From positions 57,227 to 121,226 of the forward strand of contig JAHBTW010000015.1 in assembly GCA_019638385.1 (NCBI GenBank): a DNA stretch of 64,000 bases, read 5' to 3'. The translations under genes were made by a program, and so were the position numbers. The stretch is from Saprospiraceae bacterium (lineage in GTDB: Bacteria; Bacteroidota; Bacteroidia; Chitinophagales; Saprospiraceae). Positions 35,899-46,400 of this stretch are shown here, piece after piece; the stretch's first letter is position 1; each line of letters starts with the position of its first letter. Under the pieces are notes generated by a model that was not told where the DNA came from, searched no databases, and worked only from the letters and a program-made list of their open reading frames with translations.

Positions 35899-37068
35899 TT
35901 ATTCGATCTCCAAAATTTCATAAGAACGCCCCTCGTATCCGGCAGGCCAGCGCCCGATATCGGAAGAATTGACGGGGCCGGTGGGGTCGCAGATGCAATA
36001 CCGGCGATCCCGATAAGAAACGGTTGCAGCGCAAGGGATATCCGCCTCTATGCCTATGCTGATGTGGTCGGGAAAGGCAATGACGATGACCTCTAAGTTA
36101 AGGAGCGATTTGACCAAATGAAACAACAGCACGGCCCGGTCTTCACAGTCGGACTGGGGGTAAAAAAATACTTCTTCGGCAATCATGGGTTTGCTGCGTC
36201 CGAAGGCGACCTTGTCGTCCTGATACACAAAAGAGGAGCGCGTAAATGAAACTAGTATTTCCAACGCTTCTTTGCGGCTTTTTCCGCTGATGATGCGCTC
36301 CAACTGAGGGAGCAGCGAGGCGGCCAGAAGCGGCGACATCGGAACGCGGAAATAGGCGCCCTCTTCCACGATGGGCTGATTGGCAATGATTTCCACGATG
36401 GTTCGATCCAGCGTAACGTTGATGTCGTACAGGGTGTCGCGGTGGCGGAGTTGCAATTTTTTTTCAAGGGGCCGCGCCGGAAAATCGGGAAAATTTTTCC
36501 ATTGAAAAGAGAGTGCCTTGCCGCCGCGCATAGCGGTGAAATCGAGCAGGAAAGCGCCGCGCGCCACAATCGGATATTTTACCGGATAAGGAATGTAGGT
36601 GAAATTGCGGCGATCTTCCCGGATGAACGGCAATTCAAAAACCTCTTCTTCCACATACAGGTAGAGGTATGCCGCGTCGGAGGTGTACATGAGGCGGGTG
36701 TCATAACCGGAGTGCGACACCAAAAACCACGCGATCAACTCTTTTTCAAATGCCGTATGGTTCGAAAAAATCTGGTTGACACTGGAGCGCAGCAGCGCGT
36801 AATACATCCAGTCGTTGAGTTTCAGTTCCTGCCGTTTTTGTTCGAGGTCGTTCAGCAGCGTCGTGTAATCGGTTTCCAGCAGCTTGTGGTAGTAATGAAC
36901 GATGCTTTGCTCATTGCTTCGCACCGGTATCTTTACCTGCATCCCCTGATGGTAGGCGATCTCTACCAAACTGGAATAAAAAGGAACGGCAACATGGCGA
37001 ACGGATTTTCCTGAACTGTGCAGCGAAAACAGGGCGCTCAATACGAGCAAAGTGTAACGTAATGACAT
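35899..37068 (-). CDS. Exported transglutaminase-like protein
   Basis: 389 residues with a signal peptide (MSLRYTLLVLSALFSLHSSG). The C-terminal 130 residues carry a transglutaminase-like triad: Cys in YPQSDCEDRAVLLFHL, His in AFPDHISIGI, Asp in YCICDPTGPV. The N-terminal 250 residues have no domain I recognise. It could act as a protease or cross-linking enzyme in the periplasm, but activity is inferred only from the triad. It follows the PorV-like gene by 36 bp on the same strand. Confidence 0.8.
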   Translation of the reverse strand: MSLRYTLLVLSALFSLHSSGKSVRHVAVPFYSSLVEIAYHQGMQVKIPVRSNEQSIVHYYHKLLETDYTTLLNDLEQKRQELKLNDWMYYALLRSSVNQIFSNHTAFEKELIAWFLVSHSGYDTRLMYTSDAAYLYLYVEEEVFELPFIREDRRNFTYIPYPVKYPIVARGAFLLDFTAMRGGKALSFQWKNFPDFPARPLEKKLQLRHRDTLYDINVTLDRTIVEIIANQPIVEEGAYFRVPMSPLLAASLLPQLERIISGKSRKEALEILVSFTRSSFVYQDDKVAFGRSKPMIAEEVFFYPQSDCEDRAVLLFHLVKSLLNLEVIVIAFPDHISIGIEADIPCAATVSYRDRRYCICDPTGPVNSSDIGRWPAGYEGRSYEILEIE

Positions 37069-37104
37069 GTCGAATCAGCTTTTTGGAAAGTATGTGCAGG
37101 CGCG

Positions 37105-38193
37105 TTACTGCCCTTTCGGTCTGAAATCCAACAAGATGGATATGATATGAGAAAAGGTGTTTTGCTGTGAGCCGAGGTCGGTGAACGCGTAGTCCAACTT
37201 CATGGACGCAATTTTCAATCCCACCCCGATGGAAGGCCGCACGCCGAGCAATTCCTTGCCGCCGAAATCCAACTCGCGCTGGAACTGACTGACGCCGCCG
37301 CGCAAAAATACAAATTGATTGTAATCCAGCTCTAATCCAAATGCGGGGTCAATGCTGAAGGGGCTGGCGGAGATAAGCGTGTTGCGCCGCCCGTCGGTAG
37401 TGGCCACAAAATCCAATTCGGGCGCTATGCCGATGCTTTTCCACTGGAAACGCCGGGTAATGCCGGCGATGATTTGCGGCCGGGTGATCTCTACGCTGCT
37501 GATGGGGATTTCGTTGTTGGTCAGTTCCAACACTTCTTTTTCTGCATCGGTGAAACTGAAGGACCAGGCGTTGAAGGTGGTGGTAATGTCGCGGGCCAGC
37601 ACGCCGATGCGCCATTCGGAAATTTTGTATTGAAGCCCCAGGTCGGCGCCAAACCCCCAGGAGGTGGCAAAGGGGCCGATGCGGCGGTGTACTACTTTGA
37701 GGTTTCCGCCGATAGCGAGGCGGCCGGTTTCGGGTTTCACCAACTGCGCATAGCTCAGCAAAAAGGCGTAATCGGCAGCCGAAAATTCGCGGAGGTTGTC
37801 GTAGTTCACCGTGCCGTCGCTTTCGTACAGGCTGAGCGTATTCGGTATTTGGTCAATGCCGAAACGGATGAATGACAGCCCGATGCGCCGGTGGTTGGTA
37901 TTGAGCGGCAACACGATGCCGGCATAGTCGAACTTACCCACGCCGCCAAACCACTCCGAGTGCATAGCGCCCAACTGAAAGCCGTTCGGCAGGTCCATCG
38001 CGGCCAGCCCCGCCGGGTTCCATACGCCCGCCGTCACGTCGGCGCCGCCGGCAATGACCGCCGTTCCGAGCGCCTGTGCCCGCGCCCCCACACCGATGGA
38101 GAGGAACTCGTTGCTGTATTTTTGGCAATAGGCGCCCGTGAAAGCACTCAGGAAAAGGAATACAGAAAGGATGGTGTAAATAAACTTGCGCAT
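37105..38193 (-). CDS. PorV/PorQ-family outer-membrane beta-barrel protein
   Basis: 362 residues with a signal peptide (MRKFIYTILSVFLFLSAFTGAYC). The start of the barrel reads YSNEFLSIGVGARAQALGTAVIAGGADVTAGVWNPAGLA, the family hallmark shared with FadL-like and PorV/PorQ proteins. It ends KLDYAFTDLGSQQNTFSHIISILLDF. PorV shuttles type IX cargo from translocon to surface attachment. This copy may be PorV itself or a paralogue. It lies between an MsbA-like transporter and a transglutaminase-like protein, probably one transcript. Confidence 0.87.
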   Translation of the reverse strand: MRKFIYTILSVFLFLSAFTGAYCQKYSNEFLSIGVGARAQALGTAVIAGGADVTAGVWNPAGLAAMDLPNGFQLGAMHSEWFGGVGKFDYAGIVLPLNTNHRRIGLSFIRFGIDQIPNTLSLYESDGTVNYDNLREFSAADYAFLLSYAQLVKPETGRLAIGGNLKVVHRRIGPFATSWGFGADLGLQYKISEWRIGVLARDITTTFNAWSFSFTDAEKEVLELTNNEIPISSVEITRPQIIAGITRRFQWKSIGIAPELDFVATTDGRRNTLISASPFSIDPAFGLELDYNQFVFLRGGVSQFQRELDFGGKELLGVRPSIGVGLKIASMKLDYAFTDLGSQQNTFSHIISILLDFRPKGQ

Positions 38194-38246
38194 AATTGTC
38201 TTTTATGGAAACCAAACGCGATTCCTCTTTTGCTATTATACCCGTT

Positions 38247-40007
38247 TCAACCCGCCGGCTCCAAAAACTGCATCTCATGCAACTCGCGGTATATGCCGTC
38301 TTCATTTTGGAGGAGTTCCTCGTGGGTGCCGAGCTCCGCCACGCGGCCTTTGTGCATCACGAGCACCTTATCGGCATGGCGGATGGTGGAGAGCCGGTGC
38401 GCGATGATGATGGAAGTGCGTTTGGCAATGAGCGTTTCGATGGCAAACTGAATGACCGATTCGGTTTCCGGGTCAATGGAGGAAGTGGCTTCGTCCAATA
38501 TGAGGATGTCCGGTTCAAATACCAGCGCGCGCACAAAGGAGATCAATTGCCTTTGGCCCATGCTCAGGGTGGCGCCGCGCTCCATGACCTCTGTTTCGTA
38601 GCCGTTGGGCATTTTTTCAATAAACTCGTGGGCGCCGATCATTTTGGCAGCTTCTTCCACCTGCTCCCGCGTCACAGAGCTGTCGCGCAGCGTGATGTTG
38701 TCCATCACCGTTCCCGAAAACAGAAAAACATCCTGCAATACTAAGGCGATGCGCCGGCGGTAAGCATGCAACTCGTATTCGCGTATGTCGCGTCCGTCCA
38801 CTTTGATGTGGCCTTGTTCTATGTCATAAAACCGGTTCAGCAAGCTGATGATCGTACTTTTGCCGGAGCCGGTGCTGCCCACGATGGCCAGGGTTTGACC
38901 GGCCTCAACGTGAAAGCTCACGTTCTTCAATATGGTGTCTTCGTCGTTGTAAGCAAATGTAACTTCTTCAAAGTCAATGTCTCCACGAAAATTTTCCGGT
39001 GCGGCGGTTCCTTTGTTTGAGATAAACTCTTTGGTGTCCAACAGCCCGAATACCCGCTCGGAAGCTACCAGTCCCATTTGCAGGGTATTGAACTTATCGG
39101 CCAACATGCGAATGGGCCGGAAGAGCATATTGATGTAAATCGGGAAGGCGACCAAAGCGCCGAGGGTCACATCGTCGGTTAGTACCCGGCCCGCACCCCA
39201 CCACACCATGAGTCCGAGACAAGCCGCTGCGATGATTTCCACCACCGGAAAAAAGACGGCGTAATACAAAATCGCGTCTAAGTTGGCCTTCGTATATTCC
39301 CGGTTGATGGTGCGAAATTTTTGCGCTTCCTGTTCTTCTGCATTGAAAATCTGCACAATACGCATACCCGTGATGCGCTCCTGCATAAAGGCGTTCATGC
39401 GCGCAATCTGGGTGCGCACAATCTGGAAAGAAGCCTTTACCTTTTCTTTGAAGATGTACGCCGCTATAAAAAGGAAGGGCAAAACGGTCATGGATATCAG
39501 CGTGAGTTTCCAACTGGTGTAAAACATAATGCCCAGCACGGCGATGAGTGTGAGCAGATCGGCAATGATGGTGATGACGCCTTCTGCAAAAATGGAATTG
39601 ACGGCCTCTATGTCGTTGATGGTACGAGTAGTGGAGGTGCCGATGGGCGTGCGATCGAAATAGCTGAGGCGCAAATTGGTAATGTGTTTGAACACGCGCA
39701 TGCGCAGGTCGCGCACCACGCTCTGCCCCAGCCATGCCGTTCCGTATTGAAACAGGTATTGCAAGCCGGCCTCCACGATCAGTAAAATAATCAAAAACAA
39801 AGACAACACAGACAAGCCCGCCATGTCGGACACGGAAATGTAGTCGTCCACCATTACTTTGATGAGGTAAGGCCGCACAATAGACAGAGGCGCCAGAATG
39901 ACGGCCAATATACCAGCCGCCACAAATACCTTCTTATATGGTTGGGCCAAACCCAGCACTCGACCGAGCAAGGGGATTTTGATTTTGGGTGCTGAGTTGT
40001 CCGACAT
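38247..40007 (-). CDS. ABC exporter, fused permease and ATPase (MsbA-like)
   Basis: 586 residues: six membrane segments (about 1-310) then a nucleotide-binding domain with Walker A IVGSTGSGKST, signature LSMGQRQLISFVRAL, Walker B PDILILDEATSSID and H-loop IIAHRLSTIRHAD. It fits the half-transporters of the MsbA/MDR type that flip lipids or drugs. Substrate cannot be told. It is divergent from recF and first in a run with the PorV-like gene. Confidence 0.93.
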   Translation of the reverse strand: MSDNSAPKIKIPLLGRVLGLAQPYKKVFVAAGILAVILAPLSIVRPYLIKVMVDDYISVSDMAGLSVLSLFLIILLIVEAGLQYLFQYGTAWLGQSVVRDLRMRVFKHITNLRLSYFDRTPIGTSTTRTINDIEAVNSIFAEGVITIIADLLTLIAVLGIMFYTSWKLTLISMTVLPFLFIAAYIFKEKVKASFQIVRTQIARMNAFMQERITGMRIVQIFNAEEQEAQKFRTINREYTKANLDAILYYAVFFPVVEIIAAACLGLMVWWGAGRVLTDDVTLGALVAFPIYINMLFRPIRMLADKFNTLQMGLVASERVFGLLDTKEFISNKGTAAPENFRGDIDFEEVTFAYNDEDTILKNVSFHVEAGQTLAIVGSTGSGKSTIISLLNRFYDIEQGHIKVDGRDIREYELHAYRRRIALVLQDVFLFSGTVMDNITLRDSSVTREQVEEAAKMIGAHEFIEKMPNGYETEVMERGATLSMGQRQLISFVRALVFEPDILILDEATSSIDPETESVIQFAIETLIAKRTSIIIAHRLSTIRHADKVLVMHKGRVAELGTHEELLQNEDGIYRELHEMQFLEPAG

Positions 40008-40076
40008 GGAGATGCTTAAAAGTTAATCGCTAAGTAACGCATGAAAGCAGGTTGCGGTTTTCCGGCGGTTCATACT

Positions 40077-40084
40077 TACCTTTG
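40077..40084 (+). promoter_or_regulatory. -7 box for recF
   Basis: TACCTTTG fits TAnnTTTG, 43 bp before recF ATG 40128. Confidence 0.5.
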
Positions 40085-40127
40085 CTTTTTTCATAAGCAA
40101 AAGACCATTGAACCGGATCACAGCGGC

Positions 40128-41243
40128 ATGTATTTGGAAAAACTCATACTGACCAATTTTAAAAACTATGCCGCTCAAGCGCTCGACTTGTCGGAGCGGC
40201 TCAATTGCTTTACCGGACTGAACGGAATGGGCAAAACCAACCTGCTTGATGCCGTTTATTACCTGTGCCTGGCTAAAAGCCGGTTCGGCCTCAACGACGC
40301 CAATCTTTGCCTGCGCGGAGAGGATTTTTTTCGACTGGAAGGGCATTTTGTAACCGGAGAAAAACGCGCCAAAATTGTAGCCAAGGTACAGCCCAGAAAA
40401 CGCAAAGACCTGGAAAACAACGATGTAATATACCCCACACTCAGCGAACACATCGGCCTGTTTCCAGTCGTATTCATCGGCCCCGACGATACGCTCATGA
40501 TCACCGAAGGCAGCGAAGAACGACGCCGTTTTATAGACAATACGCTTTCGCAAACGGATGCCGACTACCTGCGGCGCCTCATCGCCTACAATAAAGTGCT
40601 GCAACAACGCAACGCCGCCCTCAAACAGTTTGCCGAACAACGTCGCTTCGATCCGGCGCTCATCGGGGTGTATGACGCCCAAATGTTGCCCGCCGGAGCG
40701 TACATCTACGAAAAAAGAAAAGCGTTTGCCGAAGCCTTCAATCCCATCATGCAGGAAACATACCGAAGCATTGCCGGAGAACGGGAGCAGGTAGATTGCC
40801 GCTATCAGTCGGGTTTAGACGAGCGCAGCCTGGAAGAATTGCTTTCGCAAAGCCTCGAAAAAGATCGCATCCTGCAACGCACCACAGAGGGCGTACATCG
40901 CGATGATTTGATCTTAATTATCAATGATTTGCCCGTTAAACGCTTCGGATCGCAGGGGCAGCTCAAAACCTTTGTGCTCGCGCTCAAACTCGCGCAGTAT
41001 CGCTTTTTGGAACAACAAAAAAATACGCGCCCCATTCTGTTACTCGATGATATTTTTGATAAATTGGATGCGCAAAGAGTGAGCCGTCTTTTGCAACTGT
41101 TGGTGGAGGAAAACTACGGACAGGTGTTCATTACCGATACCGATGAGCATCGCGTGGAAAACATCATCAGCCGTTTTGGAACCGATTTCCGCCGATATCG
41201 CATCGAAAATGGCAACGCATTCTTAATACCTGACAACGCATGA
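40128..41243 (+). CDS. recF: DNA replication/repair protein RecF
   Basis: 371 residues from ATG 40128 (MYLEKLILTNFKNY). Walker A is FTGLNGMGKTNLLDAVYYL, the signature is in RFGSQGQLKTFVLALKLAQ, and Walker B is PILLLDDIFDKLD. It loads RecA at gapped DNA in repair. The longer frame upstream lacks family similarity and would include the promoter. It overlaps the DUF721 gene by 4 bp (ATGA). Confidence 0.95.
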   Translation: MYLEKLILTNFKNYAAQALDLSERLNCFTGLNGMGKTNLLDAVYYLCLAKSRFGLNDANLCLRGEDFFRLEGHFVTGEKRAKIVAKVQPRKRKDLENNDVIYPTLSEHIGLFPVVFIGPDDTLMITEGSEERRRFIDNTLSQTDADYLRRLIAYNKVLQQRNAALKQFAEQRRFDPALIGVYDAQMLPAGAYIYEKRKAFAEAFNPIMQETYRSIAGEREQVDCRYQSGLDERSLEELLSQSLEKDRILQRTTEGVHRDDLILIINDLPVKRFGSQGQLKTFVLALKLAQYRFLEQQKNTRPILLLDDIFDKLDAQRVSRLLQLLVEENYGQVFITDTDEHRVENIISRFGTDFRRYRIENGNAFLIPDNA

Positions 41244-41533
41244 GAAGCACCAATGAACAAAGCGTCAAAGACGTGTTGAAGGAAATGCTGGAGACGTATC
41301 GCCTCAAATCGCGCCTCAACGAAACGCGCATTCGCGAACTGTGGGCGGAAGTGATGGGCGCTGTGGTGGCGGGTTATACCACAGATATCAAATTGCGCAG
41401 AAACAAACTGTTCATCTCCATTACCTCCGCTCCGCTCCGGCAGGAACTCAACTACGGCCGCGACAAAATCGCACGCAATATGAATGAAGCGCTGGGAGAG
41501 GATTTGATTAAAGAAGTGGAGGTGCGGGGGTAG
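41240..41533 (+). CDS. DUF721 (DciA-like) protein
   Basis: 97 residues: SVKDVLKEMLETYRLKSRLNETRIRELWAEVMG and KLFISITSAPLRQEL match the DUF721/DciA N-terminal domain. DciA proteins help load the replicative helicase in bacteria without DnaC. It is coupled to recF by a 4-bp overlap, a frequent arrangement. Confidence 0.88.
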   Translation: MRSTNEQSVKDVLKEMLETYRLKSRLNETRIRELWAEVMGAVVAGYTTDIKLRRNKLFISITSAPLRQELNYGRDKIARNMNEALGEDLIKEVEVRG

Positions 41534-41734
41534 GCGTGGGGCTTAGGGCATAGAGCATAGAGCATAGGGCAGAGAGCATGGAGTGGTAGGCGGTATGTCG
41601 GTTTGCTCATTTGCCAATTTGCCTTCCCGATTCACTGCGTTCATCGGGATGTCGCTTCGCTCCATTTGCCCTTTGCCCTTTGCCGATTTGCCCCTTACCC
41701 CTTACCAACTTGCCATTTACCAATTTGCCTCAAT
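41534..41734. repeat. Composite word repeat between DUF721 and prfC
   Basis: A 200-bp gap between convergent genes. It holds GAGCATAG words (41541-41583), a tail TAGGCGGTATGTCGG shared in inverted form with 29890-29906, then TTTGCC words (41608-41734). The TTTGCC section has an internal hairpin, TCCCGAT/ATCGGGA, near 41626-41650. The stop of prfC lies at its edge. Confidence 0.6.
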
Positions 41735-43310
41735 ACTCGCTGGTAAAGTGAAACTCCATGTCCGGGAAATTTTCCTGTACGGTTTTGAGTTGCCAGGCCG
41801 ATTCGGCGAGAAAAACGCGCTGCCCCTCTTTGTCGTGGGCGATTTCGCGCCGGCGGCGCTGCAAAAACTCCTTCATGACCGCTTCTTTGGGGCAGGTAAT
41901 CCAACAGGCTTTGTAGAGGTTCACGGCCTCATAATTAACCGAAGCGCCGTATTCGTGTTGCAGGCGATAAGCGAGCACATCAAACTGAAGCGCGCCTACG
42001 GTACCCACGATCTTGCGTCCGTCAGCATCGCGGGTAAATAATTGCGCCACGCCTTCGTCCATCAATTGTTCCAACCCCTTGGCCAATTGTTTCGATTTGA
42101 GCGGATCGGCATTGTTTACATATCGAAACTGCTCCGGCGAAAAACTCGGAATGCCTTTGAAGTGCAGGCTCTCCCCCTCGGTGAGCGCATCACCGATTTT
42201 GAAATTGCCGGAATCGTACAGGCCCACTACATCGCCGGGGAAGGCTTCGTCCACCACGGTTTTTTTGTCGGCCATGAAGGAAGTGGGGTTCGAAAATTTG
42301 ATCTTGCGATTTTGGCGCACATGCAGGTAGGGTTTGTTGCGCTCAAACGTCCCGGAACACACGCGCATAAAGGCCACGCGGTCGCGGTGGTTGGGGTCCA
42401 TGTTGGCGTGTATTTTAAATACAAAACCGGAAAAACGGCTTTCGTCCGGTTCCACCAAGCGCTCCTCCGTATGGCGGGCCAGCGGTTCGGGCGCAATGAG
42501 CGTAAAGCAGTCCAACAGTTCGCGCACCCCGAAATTGTTGACGGCACTGCCGAAAAACACCGGTGAGAGTTGGCCGTTTAAATACGCTTCGCGCCGAAAC
42601 TCCGGATAGACGCCCTCCACCATTCCGACCTCTGCGCGCAGTTCGGCAGCATCGCGGGCGCCGATGTGCTGTTCGAGCGCTTCGTCGTTCAGATCGGTAA
42701 TTTCTACGGTGTCTTCGTCTTCCTGTTTGCTGTGCGGGCGGAAGAGGACCAATTTTTGTTCAAACATACTATACACCCCCTTGAAGCGCTGCCCCATGCC
42801 GATGGGCCAACTGAGCGGGCGTACTTTGATGCCGAGCTTTTGCTCCACTTCGTCAAGCAGGTCGAATGCCTCCTTGCCTTCGCGGTCGAGTTTGTTGATG
42901 AACACGATGATGGGCGTGTTGCGCATGCGGCACACTTCTACCAGCTTTTCGGTTTGAGTTTCTACGCCTTTGGCCACGTCAATGACCACAATAACGCTGT
43001 CCACTGCGGTGAGGGTGCGGTAAGTATCTTCGGCAAAGTCCTGGTGACCGGGCGTATCGAGGATGTTGATTTTGAGACCTTTGTAATCAAATGCCATTAC
43101 GGAGGTCGCCACGGAGATACCGCGCTGCCGCTCAATTTCCATGAAGTCGGAGGTAGCGCTGCGCTTGATTTTGTTGGACTTCACAGCGCCGGCTATCTGT
43201 ATGGCACCGCCGAAGAGCAGCAGTTTTTCCGTGAGGGTGGTTTTTCCCGCATCGGGGTGGCTGATGATGCCGAATGTGCGCCGCCGCCGCAATTCTTCTA
43301 TAAAATCCAT
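41730..43310 (-). CDS. prfC: Peptide chain release factor 3
   Basis: 526 residues. The GTPase G1 motif is ISHPDAGKTTLTEKLL, G3 is LDTPGHQDF, and G4 is FINKLDREGKEAFDLLDEVEQ (NKLD). RF3-specific stretches are QIAGAVKSNKIKRSATSDFME and GALQFDVLAYRLQHEYGA. It recycles RF1/RF2 after termination. A possible -7 box (TATCTTCG, minus strand) is at 43341-43348. Confidence 0.97.
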   Translation of the reverse strand: MDFIEELRRRRTFGIISHPDAGKTTLTEKLLLFGGAIQIAGAVKSNKIKRSATSDFMEIERQRGISVATSVMAFDYKGLKINILDTPGHQDFAEDTYRTLTAVDSVIVVIDVAKGVETQTEKLVEVCRMRNTPIIVFINKLDREGKEAFDLLDEVEQKLGIKVRPLSWPIGMGQRFKGVYSMFEQKLVLFRPHSKQEDEDTVEITDLNDEALEQHIGARDAAELRAEVGMVEGVYPEFRREAYLNGQLSPVFFGSAVNNFGVRELLDCFTLIAPEPLARHTEERLVEPDESRFSGFVFKIHANMDPNHRDRVAFMRVCSGTFERNKPYLHVRQNRKIKFSNPTSFMADKKTVVDEAFPGDVVGLYDSGNFKIGDALTEGESLHFKGIPSFSPEQFRYVNNADPLKSKQLAKGLEQLMDEGVAQLFTRDADGRKIVGTVGALQFDVLAYRLQHEYGASVNYEAVNLYKACWITCPKEAVMKEFLQRRRREIAHDKEGQRVFLAESAWQLKTVQENFPDMEFHFTSEY

Positions 43311-43420
43311 GTTGTAAAATATCGGGTATAAAACGAGCCGCGAAGATAGGTTTTTTGACGAACACCCGACGGACCGATGTACATCGCATCAAAAGTAAGC
43401 CGGGACCTCCATACACAGTC

Positions 43421-46400
43421 CTACCGCACCTTCACGACTTTGACCACTGCCGTGCCCTCATTGGTCTGCACGCTCAGCCAATACATGCCCGCGGGCAGGC
43501 CGGCTGTGGAAAAATCACTGAACTGTTGTCCTTGACCATGGAAGACCTTTTCCTGCAACAATGCCTGGCCTGCAGTATGGTAGAGTGTAAATGTCACCTC
43601 CTGTGCCTGGCCCAACGAAAGCTGGACGCCCAGGGTTTCCCGGAAAGGATTGGGTACTACCCGCAAGCCCAGGATATCCGCCACTTCTGCGGCGCCGGTA
43701 GGGCAGCTTGTCTCAAAAGCTATAGTTGAAGAAAACAGGCTGAGGTTGTTCACACCCTCGCATCTCACCCGGAGACGGGCTTGATAGCCGGAACAGGGGT
43801 CTAAGCCCGTCAATGGCTGCTGCAAATCTTCAGTATTGTAATCCGTCCAGGCCGAAGTACCGGTCTTTCTGATTTGCAACTGATAGTCGAGGGCAGCATC
43901 CGGGGCTTGCCAGGACAGCAGGGCAGAGGTGTCGGTCAGTTCGCCGGCTGTAAGCATAGCCGCGTTGCTGTTGCAGGCAGGATTGCATGTGGTGGTGAAA
44001 GTGAAAGCGGGCGCCCAACTACCCCGCAAAATCTGGCTGCATGCCCCTGCAAACTGTACTTCGTAAGTGGTGCAAAGCTCAAGCCCGTCAAAGGTGATGC
44101 CGGGCGTCAGCAAGCCGGTCGTAGTTGACCAGGCCGTGCTGTTCAAGGGCCGTATCCGAACGGCGTACTCCACAAAGAGCGAATCCCAATCCCAGCTCAA
44201 TGCCGCTTGCTGGTAGCTCAGCGTATCCGGCGTCATTGTGCCGGTAGGAGCTATGCATGGGGGCGCCTCGTCTGTAATGGTTACGCAGTAGTCTTCAACT
44301 TCGCCTTCAATTGACTGGCCGCATCCGGGCGTGCCGCTGTCCACATAGGACATCACGATGCGCATGCGGGTGCTGCCTGTCTGCGCATCATCGGGCAGAA
44401 AGATGGGCGCCTCCACTATGGATGCTGTAGAATTGCTGACGGAGCCTACGGTTTCGTTTTCTAAATCGAATGAGCCGTCTTGGTTGAGATCAATGAGCAC
44501 CCGGTAGTTCTCCCCATATACGCCGTCAACCCAGGCCGGCCGGAGGGTGACGGTATAGGTGCCGCCGGTCTCTAAACTGGTGCTTTGCGCGGTGTAATCG
44601 CCGTAACCGCCATCGTCGCCGGAGGTGTTCTCCAGATCGTTGATGGATACGCTTTCCAAATACTCATACTCGCTGCTCGCCGGAAAAGAGCAGTACGTCA
44701 AATCAAGGCAATTGCCGCAGCCGGGCACTTGGAATTGCAAAGCCGTACCCAAGGTATCCGGCGACAAGCCGTCGCTGCAAAGGCTTTGTATCCTGACAAT
44801 ACAGGTTTGGCAAACACCCAGTCCGTTAAGGGTGAGGGTATTGTCCAATACGCTGTCTATGGTCAAGGTGTCGGTGGTGCAGGCCAGCTCTATCCGGTAA
44901 GCCTGAGCAGCAGTAACTGCTTGCCAGGTCAGTACGGTACTGTCTGCTGTGGCTGCGGCGTTCAGTTCTTGGGGAGCGTCGCAGCAGCCTTCGGTGAGGA
45001 AGCCGGCGATAGCAGAGAATACTGTCGTATCTGCACAGGTTTCTTCTATCGCAAACTCGTAGGCTGTGCAGGCCGGCAGGCCATTGAGTTGCACGGGGGA
45101 TAGCGTATCTTCGAAGACTTGCCAGGTGCTGTCCCCTGCCATTCGCCAATATAGGCTGGATTGCAGGGTGGAATCGCTTGATATCCAAGTTACTACTGCG
45201 CTGCTGTCGGTCACGGATGCAGCCGCCAGGCCAAAGGCGCTCGGGCAGGGACCGCAGTTTTGTAGCAACAACTGCAAGCTGGTGTACAGGTTGAGGGTTC
45301 CGCCGGTTACGGTGATGCCTTCGAGGCTGGGGTTGGGTTTAGTGCCTTCCAGCAGGGCCTGTCGGACGAGCAGAGCGGCCTCTGCTGGCGAGCTTAGGGC
45401 CAACTGCGTCAACTGTGGGCAAGGCGCTGAATAGAGCAGCGCAATGGCGCCGGCGACGTGCGGGGTCGCGCCGGAAGTACCGCCAAAACCCCCGTAAGAG
45501 TTGTTGTTTGCCGTAGTCCAGGTGCCTGCTCCGGGAGCGCCTAAGTCAATGGTATTCAAACCGTATCCTGCACCGTTAACCTTATTGCCCGTACAGTTGA
45601 GGTTGGTTACGCTGATCATAAAGTCACTGGAGCAAGCGGTAGGCAAGTCGCCGACCTCGTCCACGTCGAACGCTCCGTTGATGGTTGCTCCCGCACTGAG
45701 TATGCCGTGTACGCCCAACGTATCGTAAAAGGCGCACCACAACGGAGCATCGGCAGGCTGGCCAAAATCTACGCCCCACGAAGAGTTGGTGGCTACTACG
45801 AAGGCGCCTTCGGCGCCGTTGGTGGCGTTGTAGCGCATGCGGTGCGCCAAAGGGAAGCTGTAGGCCTCCAGAACGGCCGATTCCTGGCCGCTTCCGCCGA
45901 CGACTATCATGAGCTTGACATCCCAGTTTACGCCTGCTACGCCTATGCCGTTGTTGCCCTTGGCGCCCACGATGCCCGCTACGGGTGTGCCGTGCCCGTT
46001 GTTAGCGTTGGTATTGTCGTTGTCCGAAGCAACATTCCAGCCGGCAAAGTCGTCAATGAAGCCGTTGTTGTCGTCATCAATGCCATTGCCGGGGATTTCG
46101 GCCGTATTCATCCAGATATTGTCGCCAAAATCCTCATGAGCAGGGTCTATGCCATCGTCCACTATACATACGACGATGTCGTGCCCCAGGGCATTCCTGC
46201 CGCCCGTGGTGATGCCCCAGGCCAGATCGGCATCTATGTCGGCGCCTTCTACGCAGTTGCCCAGGCCGTTGTTGATGTATTGCCACTGGTTTTGAAACTG
46301 AAGGTCGTTTGGCACGGTATCGCGTCGGGTCAGGATGTGGTTGAACTGCGCGGTCTGTATGCCGGGCGTGCGTTTAAGCTGCGCCAGGAAATCTGCTTCA

